Part shown: positions 17,658 to 26,630 of the stretch, piece by piece | How the letters are laid out: each line of letters starts with the position of its first letter | Position numbering within the stretch: position 1 is the first letter of the stretch | Source of the DNA: Dulcicalothrix desertica PCC 7102 | GTDB lineage: Bacteria; Cyanobacteriota; Cyanobacteriia; Cyanobacteriales; Nostocaceae | Reading direction: 5' to 3' | DNA: 64,000 bases | NCBI RefSeq assembly: GCF_003991905.1 | Contig: NZ_RSCL01000002.1 | Coordinates: 198,146-262,145, forward strand | Notes under the pieces: generated by a model | Told to the model about the DNA's origin: nothing | The model's database searches: none | Seen by the model: the letters and a program-made list of their open reading frames with translations, nothing else | Position numbers and translations under genes: made by a program

Positions 17658-19133
17658 ATGACTGAACGGTTTAAGAAGTTTACTATTTTGCACTCAAACG
17701 ATATACATGGTGACTTTCTGGCAGAGGCAAAGGGCGCCGAGGGTCATCTTATTGGTGGACTGTCGTTGCTTTCTGGATACTTAAATAAAGTTCGCTCTGA
17801 AGAAAAAAACACGCTTTTTGTTATTTCTGGCGACATGCTTCAGGGTTCTATTATTGATAGTGAATATAAAGGTATTTCGACGATAGAAGTTATGAATTAC
17901 CTGGCGCCTGATGTAGTAACTTTGGGAAACCATGAATTAGATTATGGGTTTCCTCATTTACTTGTTTTGGAAAAGCTGGCAAATTTCCCGATTGTTAATG
18001 CCAACTTATATATTAAAAAGTATAATAAAAGGTTAATGAATCCCTACGTTATTCTTAATGTAGATGGATTTGATATTATGTTTATTGGTATTATTACTCA
18101 AGAAGCTCTTAAATCATTAAAACTTGATACTAGTATTGGCACATTTGTTAGTCTCGAAGATGCTGCTACAGAAGTAGGTAAGATTTGCAATGCGTACAAA
18201 AATGAGGATATTGATTTAACAGTACTCTTAACACATATTGGTTTTGAAGAAGATAAAAAATTAGCGGCGATGCTAGACCCAGAATGGGGAGTAGATATGA
18301 TAATTGGCGGACACTCCCATACAATTTTAGAGCAACCAGCCCAAATAAATGACATTTTGATTGCACAAGCTGGGGTAGGAACTGACCAAATTGGACGTTT
18401 TGATATTACAGTGGACGATGATACTAACAGCATTGTGGAATGGAAGTGGCAACTCCTAACTGTAGATAGTAAGCTTGCAGAACCTGATACTAAAATTGAA
18501 GAGTTAATTGCCACCTTCAAAGATGCCGTAGACCGCAAGTATAATCGTCTTGTTTCTCGATTAACACGTCAACTTACACACCCCAGACGTGACCAAGAAA
18601 CTGAATTGGGTAATTTAATTGCCGATATTTTTGGTCAAATTGATACGTGTGATGTCGCTATTGTTGGAAGTGGTTCAATACGTGGAACACAATTAGGCCC
18701 TGTAGTTACATTGGGTAACCTTAAAGAAGTTTTTCCTTATGACAGTCCACTATATAAAGTTAAAGTCACTGGTACACATCTCACCAAGATATTTACACAC
18801 ATTATGAGACCAGAAAACAGAATGCCAGGTAAAAGCAGCACTTGTTTTCAGGTGAACAAAAATATTCAGGCTATTTACAACGAGAGTGAACAAAGGCTGG
18901 AATCTTTGAGCGTTCATGAGAAACCAGTACAAAAAGACCATCAATACACCATCTGTTTGCAAGAATATTATTGTAAGAATTCAGAACGCACTTTAGGTGT
19001 CATGCCTGAAGAATTTACTAAATTAGGCGCCCCAAAGGTAATCACAACATCTGCCCAAGATGTCATTGAAGAATTTTTTACCTCTAATCAACTTATTAAT
19101 AGCCATATTGAGGGACGATTAATATACAAGTAG
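17658..19133 (+). CDS. 5'-nucleotidase / metallophosphoesterase (UshA-like)
   Basis: A 491-residue protein with the calcineurin-like metal-binding motifs HSNDIHGD, SGDMLQGS, LGNHELDYG and GGHSH in the first 230 residues, then a 5'-nucleotidase C-terminal domain (about residues 300-470; GNLIADIFG, VGSGSIRGTQLG). Family members hydrolyse nucleotides or nucleotide sugars. No signal peptide is visible, unlike the periplasmic UshA, so it is probably cytoplasmic. Confidence 0.88.
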   Translation: MTERFKKFTILHSNDIHGDFLAEAKGAEGHLIGGLSLLSGYLNKVRSEEKNTLFVISGDMLQGSIIDSEYKGISTIEVMNYLAPDVVTLGNHELDYGFPHLLVLEKLANFPIVNANLYIKKYNKRLMNPYVILNVDGFDIMFIGIITQEALKSLKLDTSIGTFVSLEDAATEVGKICNAYKNEDIDLTVLLTHIGFEEDKKLAAMLDPEWGVDMIIGGHSHTILEQPAQINDILIAQAGVGTDQIGRFDITVDDDTNSIVEWKWQLLTVDSKLAEPDTKIEELIATFKDAVDRKYNRLVSRLTRQLTHPRRDQETELGNLIADIFGQIDTCDVAIVGSGSIRGTQLGPVVTLGNLKEVFPYDSPLYKVKVTGTHLTKIFTHIMRPENRMPGKSSTCFQVNKNIQAIYNESEQRLESLSVHEKPVQKDHQYTICLQEYYCKNSERTLGVMPEEFTKLGAPKVITTSAQDVIEEFFTSNQLINSHIEGRLIYK

Positions 19134-19203
19134 GTCGGTTTTGTAGCACAGGCTTCCTCGACTGTGGGGTAATATGGTATGGTAGCTTAAGCCAGCATAC
19201 AAA

Positions 19204-19782
19204 TTATCCCCAAATTTTTTGTAAATTAAGTGTAAATCCAGGTAAAATACTTTCTCCGGAAACAGTTTGAGGTAATTTTACAACTTCTATCTGTTGTCCA
19301 GGACGATAAATTTCTACTTCCTGTTGTTTTCGATTTATCAACCAACCCAAACGACACCCATTTTCTATATACTCTCGCATTTTGGCTTGAACTTTTTTCA
19401 GAGTATCGGATGGTGACATTATTTCAATGGCAAAATCTGGGCAAAGAGGTATAAATTTTTCTTTCTGTTCTTTAGTTAAAGCATTCCAACGAGACTTTTC
19501 TACCCAAGATACATCTGGCGAACGGTCGGCGCCATTTGGTAATGTGAATCCTGTAGAAGAATTAAAAACTTCACCCAGTTGGTTTTGCTCGTTCCATGAT
19601 GCTAGTTGAAGAATTAAATTAACGTTACTTCTCCCTGTTTCTCCTCCCGTAGGTGGCATTATAATTAATTCTCCTTCAGCATTGCGTTCTAATTTTAAAT
19701 CTGGATTTTCTTCACACAGTTGATAAAACTGCTCTCTTGTTAGTCTAATTACAGAATTTAAGTTTAATGTAAGTGCTGTCAT
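19204..19782 (-). CDS. Uma2 family (DUF820) protein
   Basis: A 192-residue member of the cyanobacteria-expanded Uma2 family with a PD-(D/E)XK nuclease fold: an SPDVSWV element followed by CPDFAIEIMSPSD supplies the acidic residues, and LGWLINRKQQEVEIYRPG is typical of the C-terminal half. Members occur in dozens of copies in such genomes; function unknown. Confidence 0.85.
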   Translation of the reverse strand: MTALTLNLNSVIRLTREQFYQLCEENPDLKLERNAEGELIIMPPTGGETGRSNVNLILQLASWNEQNQLGEVFNSSTGFTLPNGADRSPDVSWVEKSRWNALTKEQKEKFIPLCPDFAIEIMSPSDTLKKVQAKMREYIENGCRLGWLINRKQQEVEIYRPGQQIEVVKLPQTVSGESILPGFTLNLQKIWG

Positions 19783-19826
19783 AAAATTATTTACCGTATG
19801 AATGATTATTTCATATGAGTCTCTAC

Positions 19827-20450
19827 TTACGCGCCTATTAATTCACTCAAACGTTTTAAGATGCTTAATACCTGTTGTAGTTCATGTTCTTTTTCTATTG
19901 ATAAAGCATAAGAACGTGCGTATTTTGGTTGTTGTTTAATCAATTTTATAAAGACAAATTCTCTACCGTTAACTAGTAAACCAAAAGTAGGCTTTTCAGC
20001 ATTCGGAGTGTCAAGCATGTAAGCTAATGCTTGGGGTAATGCGGTTATTACGTCAAATTTGGTACTTTTTGATTCTATTACCAAAACCCAGAGACGCTTT
20101 TGTATAACTAATACATCAATATTACCTTTAACTATAATGCCTTCATCTTCAGCAGATATTTGAGTGGAGGTTTCTGTTTCTATTTCGTAAGGCGCCTGAT
20201 ATAATCCTGCTAAATCTAATAGCCTTGATAGTACTACCATTTTAACGGCTTCTTCTGACATTGGGCGCCGTTTTGTTAAATTTAAGTAGTTGCTTTTAAT
20301 TCGTTCTAATGCTAGTTTTTCTTCGTTTGTTAGTGTTGGTAAGTTATCTACCCATTCTGTGAAAAAGTCTGGGTTTGTAATTAATTCTAAGCCAAATTTT
20401 TCTTCTAAATCGTAAAGACTTATATCGCGCGCTTGTATTGTTTGTACCAT
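19827..20450 (-). CDS. PD-(D/E)XK nuclease-like protein, paralogue of 6387
   Basis: A 207-residue protein of the same family as the gene at 6387-7013. The block order matches: LYDLEEKFGL, PTLTNEEKLALERIKSNYLNL, VKMVVLSRLLDLAG, then the nuclease-like KGNIDVLVIQKRLWVLVIESK (D...ExK) and KPTFGLLVNGREFVFIKL. Cyanobacterial annotations often call it restriction subunit R, but no restriction operon is present. It lies between a Uma2 gene and the M48 protease on the same strand. Confidence 0.75.
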   Translation of the reverse strand: MVQTIQARDISLYDLEEKFGLELITNPDFFTEWVDNLPTLTNEEKLALERIKSNYLNLTKRRPMSEEAVKMVVLSRLLDLAGLYQAPYEIETETSTQISAEDEGIIVKGNIDVLVIQKRLWVLVIESKSTKFDVITALPQALAYMLDTPNAEKPTFGLLVNGREFVFIKLIKQQPKYARSYALSIEKEHELQQVLSILKRLSELIGA

Positions 20451-20489
20451 AATTAGTAGAAAATTATATATATGTTTGTATTATATGCT

Positions 20490-20519
20490 GTGTAAAGACG
20501 CGATGAATCGCCTCTCTAC
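20490..20519. repeat. GTAGAGACG-type interspersed palindrome
   Basis: Imperfect member (TGTAAAGACGCG...CGCCTCTCTAC) that overlaps the 3' end of the M48 protease gene and may provide its terminator. Confidence 0.7.
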
Positions 20520-22399
20520 TTGTATTGTAATATACATGCATCTCGAACGCGGGTAACGGCGCCGTATAATTTCATGTTAGTTTGGTTAAAAATTATTACA
20601 TGCACTTGACTTCTGAGGTTGATTTCGGAGTTGATTTGTTCTATTAGTTCTGCGTCTGGTTGGTAGTCGGCGCCTGTTCCTCGAACAAAATAACGTATAA
20701 TACCAAGTAGATATAAAGGTTTATCTGGAAAGATTTTTGTTCGCTTTATAACTAAATATGCTTTACCCACAGATGAATAATTCGATAAGTGTTCAGTAAT
20801 TTGCTGCACTTCAACTGGTGATAAGTCATGGGGAATGAATTTACCGATGTGGTTGATGTGCTGACGTTCGAGTTGGAATAGTTTGAATGATGGTTGATAC
20901 TGTTGACGAAGTAATAAATATTTGTTCGCTTGTTCAGGTTGTGAACAGCGCATATAGAAACCGTAAAGTATTTCGCAGCTTGGTATTACTAACTCTGGGT
21001 CGAGGTCTATAGCTTTGTTCAGGTAGTCAATACCTTTACCATCATAGTTTTGCAGTAATATTCTCCCTAAGTCGTAATTCGCTTTAGCATGGTTGGGGTC
21101 AGCTGCTAACAATGAGGAAAATATTTTTATAGCAGGTTCTTGAGATTGAAACTTTTCTGTTAAAACACCCCGTTTCCAAGCTTGTTCGGGAGTTAAAGTA
21201 TATTTATATGCTTTTGCTTCTAATGCCGTTAAGTTTTGCTGTTGGTACAGTAGTCTAACGTGCATTTTTTGCCAATATGAAGCAATTTCTCGTTTCCACT
21301 GCTCATCTAGATATGCAGCAAAGCTAAATAATGTCTCGTCAAAGAAGTATTCTGCTGCTGTTTCTTCAATATATTTAGGTAGTTTATTAGTATTATTTGA
21401 ATTGATGAGATATCCCATTGCTTCAAGACGTTCTGATAAGCAAGGGTGAGTATCATCATTATTGGTAATGTCTGAACAAGCTAATCCTAACCATTTAACT
21501 GCGTCGTGAGTTTTGATATCTGTTCTCAAAGCTTGCAGTAGTTTAGTTATTGTACCATTCGGCGCCTCAGAGCTATGAATTGCTTTGTCATAAATATTTT
21601 TCCAGAAGACTTCATGTAAAAACGAGTTATGTATATATATATTAATTAACTCTTCGGCTGAAGTTTCAATGCCACATATTTCAACCGAACGTCTATCTGC
21701 TTCGTACTCTTGTGCGCGTGCGAGTGCGAAAGAATAAGCGTTAAAATATGGTTCGTACCATTGGAAAAAATACTTAAATAGAAAAAAGTCGCCAGTCGAA
21801 GCTAATTGATACCAAGTTCGTCGCACTCGGTAAACCCATCCAGAAAAGCGACTATGGTTTCCAGATAAATGTCCTAACTCATGAGCTATTGTCGAACGAA
21901 ACTGTTCAACACTCAATGATTGTAATAACGGCAACCCTAATAATAAGTAATTTTTCTGCCAACCCAGAAAACCTAAACGCGGTATTTGTAAAACACCCGC
22001 ATTCTGCTCATAAGTTAATAATATATGGTGAATTCGCGGCGCCTTTAATATTTCTCTAATTTCATCAATAATAGCAAATAGGTCTGGTACCTGTTGACGG
22101 TATAATTCTAAACCCTTTGGACGCTGAAACTTTACCCAAAATAATCGAATAATCCCAATTATTAATATAATAATTACATAGTCAATACGTTTAACTAAAT
22201 AATCTAATTGCGTTGATACTATAAAATTTCTTAAAGTCCATATTCCACCACACATTAATAAAAATACAAATGTAATGTAAGCATACCCTAGTATTGCTAG
22301 CAAAAAAACGCGCAGCTTATAGTAAGAAGGGTTTTGCCGAGCATATTTCTCTATTTTTTGAACTATTACGTTAAATTGCTCTCGCTGTTGAATATTCAT
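20516..22399 (-). CDS. M48 family metalloprotease with TPR-like tail
   Basis: A 627-residue protein. Two hydrophobic segments near the N-terminus (around residues 30-55 and 70-90) anchor it in the membrane. The zinc motif is TIAHELGHLSGNHS (HExxH), with the third ligand likely in EYEADRRS. Residues about 390-520 read as TPR-like repeats (ANYDLGRILLQNYDGKGIDYLNKAIDLDPE). M48 proteases of this layout degrade or process membrane proteins; substrate unknown. A frameshifted small membrane gene abuts its start codon. Confidence 0.85.
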   Translation of the reverse strand: MNIQQREQFNVIVQKIEKYARQNPSYYKLRVFLLAILGYAYITFVFLLMCGGIWTLRNFIVSTQLDYLVKRIDYVIIILIIGIIRLFWVKFQRPKGLELYRQQVPDLFAIIDEIREILKAPRIHHILLTYEQNAGVLQIPRLGFLGWQKNYLLLGLPLLQSLSVEQFRSTIAHELGHLSGNHSRFSGWVYRVRRTWYQLASTGDFFLFKYFFQWYEPYFNAYSFALARAQEYEADRRSVEICGIETSAEELINIYIHNSFLHEVFWKNIYDKAIHSSEAPNGTITKLLQALRTDIKTHDAVKWLGLACSDITNNDDTHPCLSERLEAMGYLINSNNTNKLPKYIEETAAEYFFDETLFSFAAYLDEQWKREIASYWQKMHVRLLYQQQNLTALEAKAYKYTLTPEQAWKRGVLTEKFQSQEPAIKIFSSLLAADPNHAKANYDLGRILLQNYDGKGIDYLNKAIDLDPELVIPSCEILYGFYMRCSQPEQANKYLLLRQQYQPSFKLFQLERQHINHIGKFIPHDLSPVEVQQITEHLSNYSSVGKAYLVIKRTKIFPDKPLYLLGIIRYFVRGTGADYQPDAELIEQINSEINLRSQVHVIIFNQTNMKLYGAVTRVRDACILQYK

Positions 22400-22596
22400 C
22401 TATCTTCTTCTTTGTAAGTCATACAGGACTTTTTCTACATACCAACGTTCAGGTTTACCAGGATTTTTTCTTTTTGCTAGCGCAATTAATCTTTTAGCAT
22501 ACGTGTTCGTTTATACCAGACACGAATTTGATGACGATATGTATATATAAAGATTAATAAGCCAATAAAGATAATAAATCCAATCGACGTAAGCAT
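22400..22596 (-). pseudogene. Small membrane protein gene with an apparent frameshift
   Basis: From the ATG at 22596 a 36-residue ORF (one transmembrane helix, IGFIIFIGLLIFIYTYR, then basic VWYKRTR) stops at 22486. In the -1 frame the sequence continues as well-formed protein (YAKRLIALAKRKNPGKPERW, then VEKVLYDLQRRR) and ends with TAG at 22400-22402, directly abutting the M48 start. Together they would give a protein of about 65 residues co-transcribed with the protease. No classical slippery heptamer is present, so an indel mutation or sequencing error is more likely than programmed frameshifting. Confidence 0.6.
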
Positions 22597-22747
22597 TTCT
22601 AGCACCCGATAATACGTTCATAAGATAAAAAGAATATTCATTTGTTGAGCAATTAAATATGCCCGTAAATATAATGATTCACTATTATCGAATCAAATTT
22701 ATTAAGTATATGTATGTAATTGCAGTTTCAATATGAAGAGTATAAAA

Positions 22748-22780
22748 AGAATCCCGATTTCTTCAAGAAACCGGGATTCT
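22748..22780 (-). terminator. Hairpin downstream of the MscS gene
   Basis: The arms AGAATCCCG and CGGGATTCT enclose AAGAAACC-type sequence related to the AGAAACC..GGTTTCT repeat family. It lies 18 bp past the MscS-type gene stop on the minus strand. Confidence 0.6.
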
Positions 22781-22797
22781 AATGTGAATGATAATAA

Positions 22798-23640
22798 TTA
22801 TGACGGTATTAATGCGGCGCCGTTAGACCCTTTAGTTAGTCCATTCAGGCTAAACGCTTCAACAGGAACCGGATACTCAGCTTGAGTGAATGTTTCGCGA
22901 ATTGTCTTGTTGGTATCGAAGTACACTTGCCAGTAATGGTCATTATTGCAATAAGGACGTACTACCAAGACTGGACCAGCTGCCTCAAATTTAAGAATTT
23001 CGATGTCGGGTGCAGGAGAGCTAAGAACGTTTGGAATAGCGCTAACTCGGTCTCTCAGGCGCCGAATTGCATCGTTATGATCTACGCTATGGTTTAGTTG
23101 AGCTACTAAATCAACACGTCGATAGGCGTTGGTAGAAAAGTTTTGGATGTTGTCGGAGAAAATTTTGTTATTACCGACAATTGTCATCACGTTGTCAAGG
23201 GTATTAATACTCGTGGCAAACAGTCCAATTTCGTGGACAGTACCCGTTGCACCACCTGCACAAATAAAATCACCTACTTTGAATGGACGGAAGATTACCA
23301 GGAATGCACCAGCAGCAAAGTTTGCTAGTAGTCCACCCCATGCGGCGCCAATTGCTACACCTGCTGCCGCTAGTAATGCGGCAAATGATGTGGTTTCAAT
23401 TCCGAAAAAACCTAGTAAAGCGACAATTAATATCACCCGTAATGTTACGGAGATGATGTTAGTTAGGTAACTAATGAGTGTCGCATCTACATGTTGATTG
23501 CGGAATACTCGCCGTAATAGTCTTGTCGCAAAGTCTATAAGCTTTTGACCTACTATCCACAGTGCGATGGCACCTAAAATTTTCAGTCCAAACGTGGTCA
23601 ATAGTGAAACAGCCACTGTACCAATTTGATTGATATCCAT
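22798..23640 (-). CDS. Small-conductance mechanosensitive channel (MscS family)
   Basis: A 280-residue protein from the ATG at 23640 (MDINQIGTVAVSLL); the frame is open to 23700. Three N-terminal transmembrane helices are visible; the pore-lining helix is rich in Ala and Gly (AALLAAAGVAIGAAWGGLLANFAAGAF), followed by the MscS beta domain (FRPFKVGDFI, VHEIGLFATSINTLDN). It releases solutes upon hypo-osmotic shock across the cytoplasmic membrane. Confidence 0.92.
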   Translation of the reverse strand: MDINQIGTVAVSLLTTFGLKILGAIALWIVGQKLIDFATRLLRRVFRNQHVDATLISYLTNIISVTLRVILIVALLGFFGIETTSFAALLAAAGVAIGAAWGGLLANFAAGAFLVIFRPFKVGDFICAGGATGTVHEIGLFATSINTLDNVMTIVGNNKIFSDNIQNFSTNAYRRVDLVAQLNHSVDHNDAIRRLRDRVSAIPNVLSSPAPDIEILKFEAAGPVLVVRPYCNNDHYWQVYFDTNKTIRETFTQAEYPVPVEAFSLNGLTKGSNGAALIPS

Positions 23641-23891
23641 AAATACAAAAGATACGAATCTCATGATGTCTTTACTAAGACAATACATAAGATTTGTCAC
23701 ATTAGCGCAAAATTACTTATTTTTTTTATTAAATAAATGTTAAATCATTTTCGTAAAGATTAAATTAATATTAAATTTTATATATATATTTGTTTGTAAA
23801 GTTTTTACACTTTCTAAGGATTTTGTGCAGTCAAGTACTAGTACCTAGCTTGTAAAGGTGCGATACTTCAAAAAACTACTTTCAAAGCATT

Positions 23892-25145
23892 ATGGAAATC
23901 AAACTTTTTGGTCTGCCTGCTGAAAAAGGTAGATGGTTATTTATACCTCTTGGTTTAACGGTACTATTGTGTTTGGGTACGGTGTATTCGTGGAGTATTT
24001 TCAGAAAACCTCTTGAAAAATTACTTAACATTGGCGCCACTGAGAGTTTGCTACCTTTTACTGTGCTATTGGTAGTGTTTGCAATATTAATGCCAATTAC
24101 AGGATTTTACATCAATCGCTTTGGCGCCCGTTTAATTACAGCAGTTGGAGGAATTATAACTGGGTTGGGTTATATTCTCTCTAGTTTTGAAGGTAATATA
24201 ACTACGCTGACTTTTACTTACGGTGTAATTGCTGGTGTAGGAGTTGGGATTGTATATGGTGTACCTTTAGCGGTTGTAGCTAAATGGTTTCCTGATAAAA
24301 AGGGTTTGGCTGTTGGGTTAACTGTAATTGGTTTTGGTTTGTCTCCATTAATTACAGCACCTTTAGCGAAATCACTTATTGACACGAATGGTGTTAGACA
24401 AACCTTTCTGACTTTGGGCATTGCTTTCACTATAATTATTCTCGCTATCTCAACGCTTTTACAAACACCACCCACAGGTTGGAAACCTCAAGGTTTTCAT
24501 GCTTCTGCTAAAACCGCAACTTCTATTAATGAAAGAGTACCAATGCTGCAATCTGGCTCTTTTTATGGGTTATGGTTGTGCTATGCGATCGGTTCTTTCG
24601 CTGGACTTGCTGCAATTGGTATTGCTAGTCCCCTCGCACAAGAAATTGTCAAGCTCGATGCGGCAACTGCTGCTTCGTTAGTATCTTTGTTTGCTATTTT
24701 TAACGGCGCCGGTAGACCTTTCTTTGGTTGGTTCACTGACCGTTTTAGTGCTAAATATGGAGCTATATTAGCGTTTGTACTAATATTAATTGCTTCGATT
24801 ATGATGTTGAAGGTTGGAATTGGTGATGCTTTGACTTATAAGGTCGCTTTTGCGCTGTTTTATTTTTCGTTAGGAGGATGGTTAGCAATTGCACCAACTT
24901 CTACGTTAACTTTGTTTAATCCTGAGAATTACGCCAAGAATTATGGTATTGTTTTTACCGCGTATGGAGTGGGTGCCTTGGGTGGGACTTTACTCGCTGG
25001 TAGAATTAGAGATATTTTTGGTAGTTATAGTAATTTCTTTTACCCTACTGCGGGTTTGGCGGTTTTGGGGATTGTTTTGGCTTTGTTTACTTTGAAGCGT
25101 AGTCCGGTTGTTGTGGGGCAAGAGGTTGAGCGGGTTGGTTTGTAG
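23892..25145 (+). CDS. MFS transporter, OFA (oxalate/formate antiporter-like) family
   Basis: A 417-residue, 12-helix major facilitator protein. The N-terminal GRWLFIPLGLTVLLCLGTVYSWSIF region and the loop GFYINRFGARL plus KWFPDKKGLAVGLTV are characteristic of OFA-family carriers. Substrate is probably a small carboxylate, unproven. A short hairpin (25147-25164) follows the stop. Downstream lies the Yfr1-like repeat region. Confidence 0.88.
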   Translation: MEIKLFGLPAEKGRWLFIPLGLTVLLCLGTVYSWSIFRKPLEKLLNIGATESLLPFTVLLVVFAILMPITGFYINRFGARLITAVGGIITGLGYILSSFEGNITTLTFTYGVIAGVGVGIVYGVPLAVVAKWFPDKKGLAVGLTVIGFGLSPLITAPLAKSLIDTNGVRQTFLTLGIAFTIIILAISTLLQTPPTGWKPQGFHASAKTATSINERVPMLQSGSFYGLWLCYAIGSFAGLAAIGIASPLAQEIVKLDAATAASLVSLFAIFNGAGRPFFGWFTDRFSAKYGAILAFVLILIASIMMLKVGIGDALTYKVAFALFYFSLGGWLAIAPTSTLTLFNPENYAKNYGIVFTAYGVGALGGTLLAGRIRDIFGSYSNFFYPTAGLAVLGIVLALFTLKRSPVVVGQEVERVGL

Positions 25146-25146
25146 G

Positions 25147-25164
25147 TAAGGACTGAAGTCCTTA
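25147..25164 (+). terminator. Short hairpin after the MFS gene
   Basis: Perfect palindromic arms TAAGGACT and AGTCCTTA around a 2-nt loop, starting 1 bp after the stop. It lacks a good T-run, so termination is tentative. Confidence 0.4.
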
Positions 25165-25189
25165 TTACAAAAAAGGGGGGGAAAAGCAA

Positions 25190-25260
25190 AAAGCGCTTGG
25201 ACGTGTGACCGTGTTTCCACTCCAAGCGCTTTCTGTTTTCAACTTACTCCTCACACACTC
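25190..25260 (+). ncRNA. yfr1: Yfr1-like sRNA element, copy 1
   Basis: A perfect 12-bp stem (AAAGCGCTTGGA / TCCAAGCGCTTT, 25190-25201 and 25221-25232), a 19-nt loop, an A/T-rich linker, then the exact 13-nt Yfr1 core ACTCCTCACACAC at 25246-25258. Yfr1 is a trans-acting sRNA conserved across cyanobacteria whose unpaired core base-pairs with porin and other mRNAs. A possible terminator follows for this copy (GTTGTC..GACAAC then TTTTT, 25277-25312). The loop GTGTGA can pair with TCACAC in the core. Two more copies lie at 25948 and 26497. Hairpin plus T5 on the opposite strand also allows a minus-strand terminator reading. Confidence 0.55.
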
Positions 25261-25359
25261 CTAAAGAATATCCCTTGTTGTCGAATATGGCAAGTGTTTC
25301 TGACAACTTTTTGTAAAATCTTTCAAACCACTGTATAATTATGTAACGATAGGCGCCGT

Positions 25360-25593
25360 TTATCGTTTCTGAATAACAATATCAGGATAACCTTGCTGCA
25401 CTACTACAAACTGTTCAATCCCAATATCCAAATTCGCGATGGCATCTGCATCCTTAGAAATAGTCGTCCTCTTGGCTGGAGTCTGACAATAAAAATATAA
25501 AGTTTTTTGCTTCGGGTCAAATTGTAGCTGACAAATACCCCAAAAAGGAAACCGATGCGCCCAAAATTGGCAAATTAAATGAATGTAACTCAT
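25360..25593 (-). CDS. Conserved hypothetical protein
   Basis: A 77-residue soluble protein with aromatic- and Cys-containing N-terminal part (QFWAHRFPFWGICQLQFD) and a C-terminal ANLDIGIEQFVVVQQGYPDIV block. I know of no function; the composition and the intact frame between Yfr1-like elements support a real gene. It lies alone, convergent with the MFS gene. Confidence 0.6.
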   Translation of the reverse strand: MSYIHLICQFWAHRFPFWGICQLQFDPKQKTLYFYCQTPAKRTTISKDADAIANLDIGIEQFVVVQQGYPDIVIQKR

Positions 25594-25947
25594 GCCTTAC
25601 AGCTACTCCACGAAAGGTGTAGATTTGTGAATCGCAATAATTAGTAAAAATTTTGTTGGATAGGCGCCATAAGAAAGCGCTAGGCTTTTGGTTAAGGCTA
25701 ACGCTAGAAAATATGGTGCATTCATTGATAAAATTCCAAACTCCGAGTCTTTATGTAAAGCAACCCGTTTGAGTGCAGAGTTTTTAACTAGCTTTTAGAT
25801 TCGCATCAAATACGCCTGGAATATCGAACTTTAAGATTTTTTTCAGAATTGGGAACTTTATGTAGAGATATTACGTCCTCAATCATCAAGATATATTTTA
25901 TACAAATAAGTTACTAAATATAAGATTTTTATATTTGTAGAAACCAA

Positions 25948-26018
25948 AAAGCGCCTGGACGTGTGACCGTGTTTCCACTCCAAGCGCTTTCTGTTCTCAA
26001 CTTACTCCTCACACACTC
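25948..26018 (+). ncRNA. yfr1: Yfr1-like sRNA element, copy 2
   Basis: Same architecture as copy 1: stem AAAGCGCCTGGA / TCCAAGCGCTTT with one mismatch, identical 19-nt loop, and the core ACTCCTCACACAC at 26004-26016. The flanks differ (TCCTATATAATAGAGTG follows). An AGAGTGT...ACACTCT pair further downstream could form a long 3' hairpin. Confidence 0.5.
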
Positions 26019-26092
26019 CTATATAATAGAGTGTTTTTAAAATAAAACAAGTAATGCTGGTGACACTTTCCTAACTGCACACTCTAGAAACC

Positions 26093-26470
26093 GCAGAAAC
26101 CAGGTTTCTTATGACAACCTACACTAAAAAACCAAGTCCCTCAACAGAAACCTGGTTTCTCATTTCTCACGACAACCTAAAAACTCAAATCTCAAAAAGA
26201 AACCTGGTTTCTTGTTACAACCTACACTAAAAAACCAAGTCTCTCAACAGAAACCTGGTTTCTCATTTCTCACGACAACCTAAAAACTCAAATCTCAAAA
26301 AGAAACCAGGTTTCTTATGACAACCTACACTAAAAAACCAAGTCTCCCAACAGAAACCTGGTTTCTCATTTCTCACGACAACCTAAAAACTCAAATCTCA
26401 AAAAGAAACCGGGTTTCTTATGACAACCAACACTAAAAAACCAAGTCTCTCAACAGAAACCCGGTTTCTC
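26093..26470. repeat. 103-bp tandem repeat of AGAAACC/GGTTTCT palindromes
   Basis: About 3.6 copies with a constant 103-bp period, judged from the CAACCTACACTAAAAAACC word at 26115, 26218, 26321 and 26424. Each unit holds two short palindromes of the type AGAAACCTGGTTTCT separated by near-identical spacers. Copies differ by point changes, mostly in the palindrome centre (CA, CT, CG, CC), often in a way that preserves pairing. Confidence 0.9.
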
Positions 26471-26496
26471 ATTTTTCACTTTTAAATAAAATACAA

Positions 26497-26569
26497 AAAG
26501 CGCCTGGACGTGTGACCGTGTTTCCACTCCAGACGCTTTATGTATTTTCAACTTACTCCTCACACACCC
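26497..26569 (+). ncRNA. yfr1: Yfr1-like sRNA element, copy 3
   Basis: Stem AAAGCGCCTGGA / TCCAGACGCTTT with one mismatch, same loop, core ACTCCTCACACAC at 26555-26567. A -10-like TAAAAT lies at about 26486-26491, directly upstream. It ends 61 bp before the 3' end of purH, which is convergent. Confidence 0.5.
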
Positions 26570-26630
26570 CTATAGAATACTCTGCTTTTTTTCAAACCGC
26601 AAGTGCTGTACATGACAGTTTTAAAATTGG

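Larger units (their letters stand above)
25594..26630. other. Non-coding repeat region downstream of purH
   Basis: About 1 kb without a credible protein gene. It contains Yfr1-like elements at 25948 and 26497 and a 103-bp tandem repeat at 26093-26470 made of AGAAACC..GGTTTCT palindromes. The stretch 25600-25940 shows nothing I can identify beyond an AT-rich palindrome (AAATATAAGATTTTTATATTTG, 25916-25937 region). Confidence 0.7.

Noticed and set aside
26093-26470. Possible CRISPR array
   Set aside because: The repeats are 103-bp units with conserved spacers and internal palindromes; a CRISPR would have short repeats with unique spacers. No cas genes are nearby.
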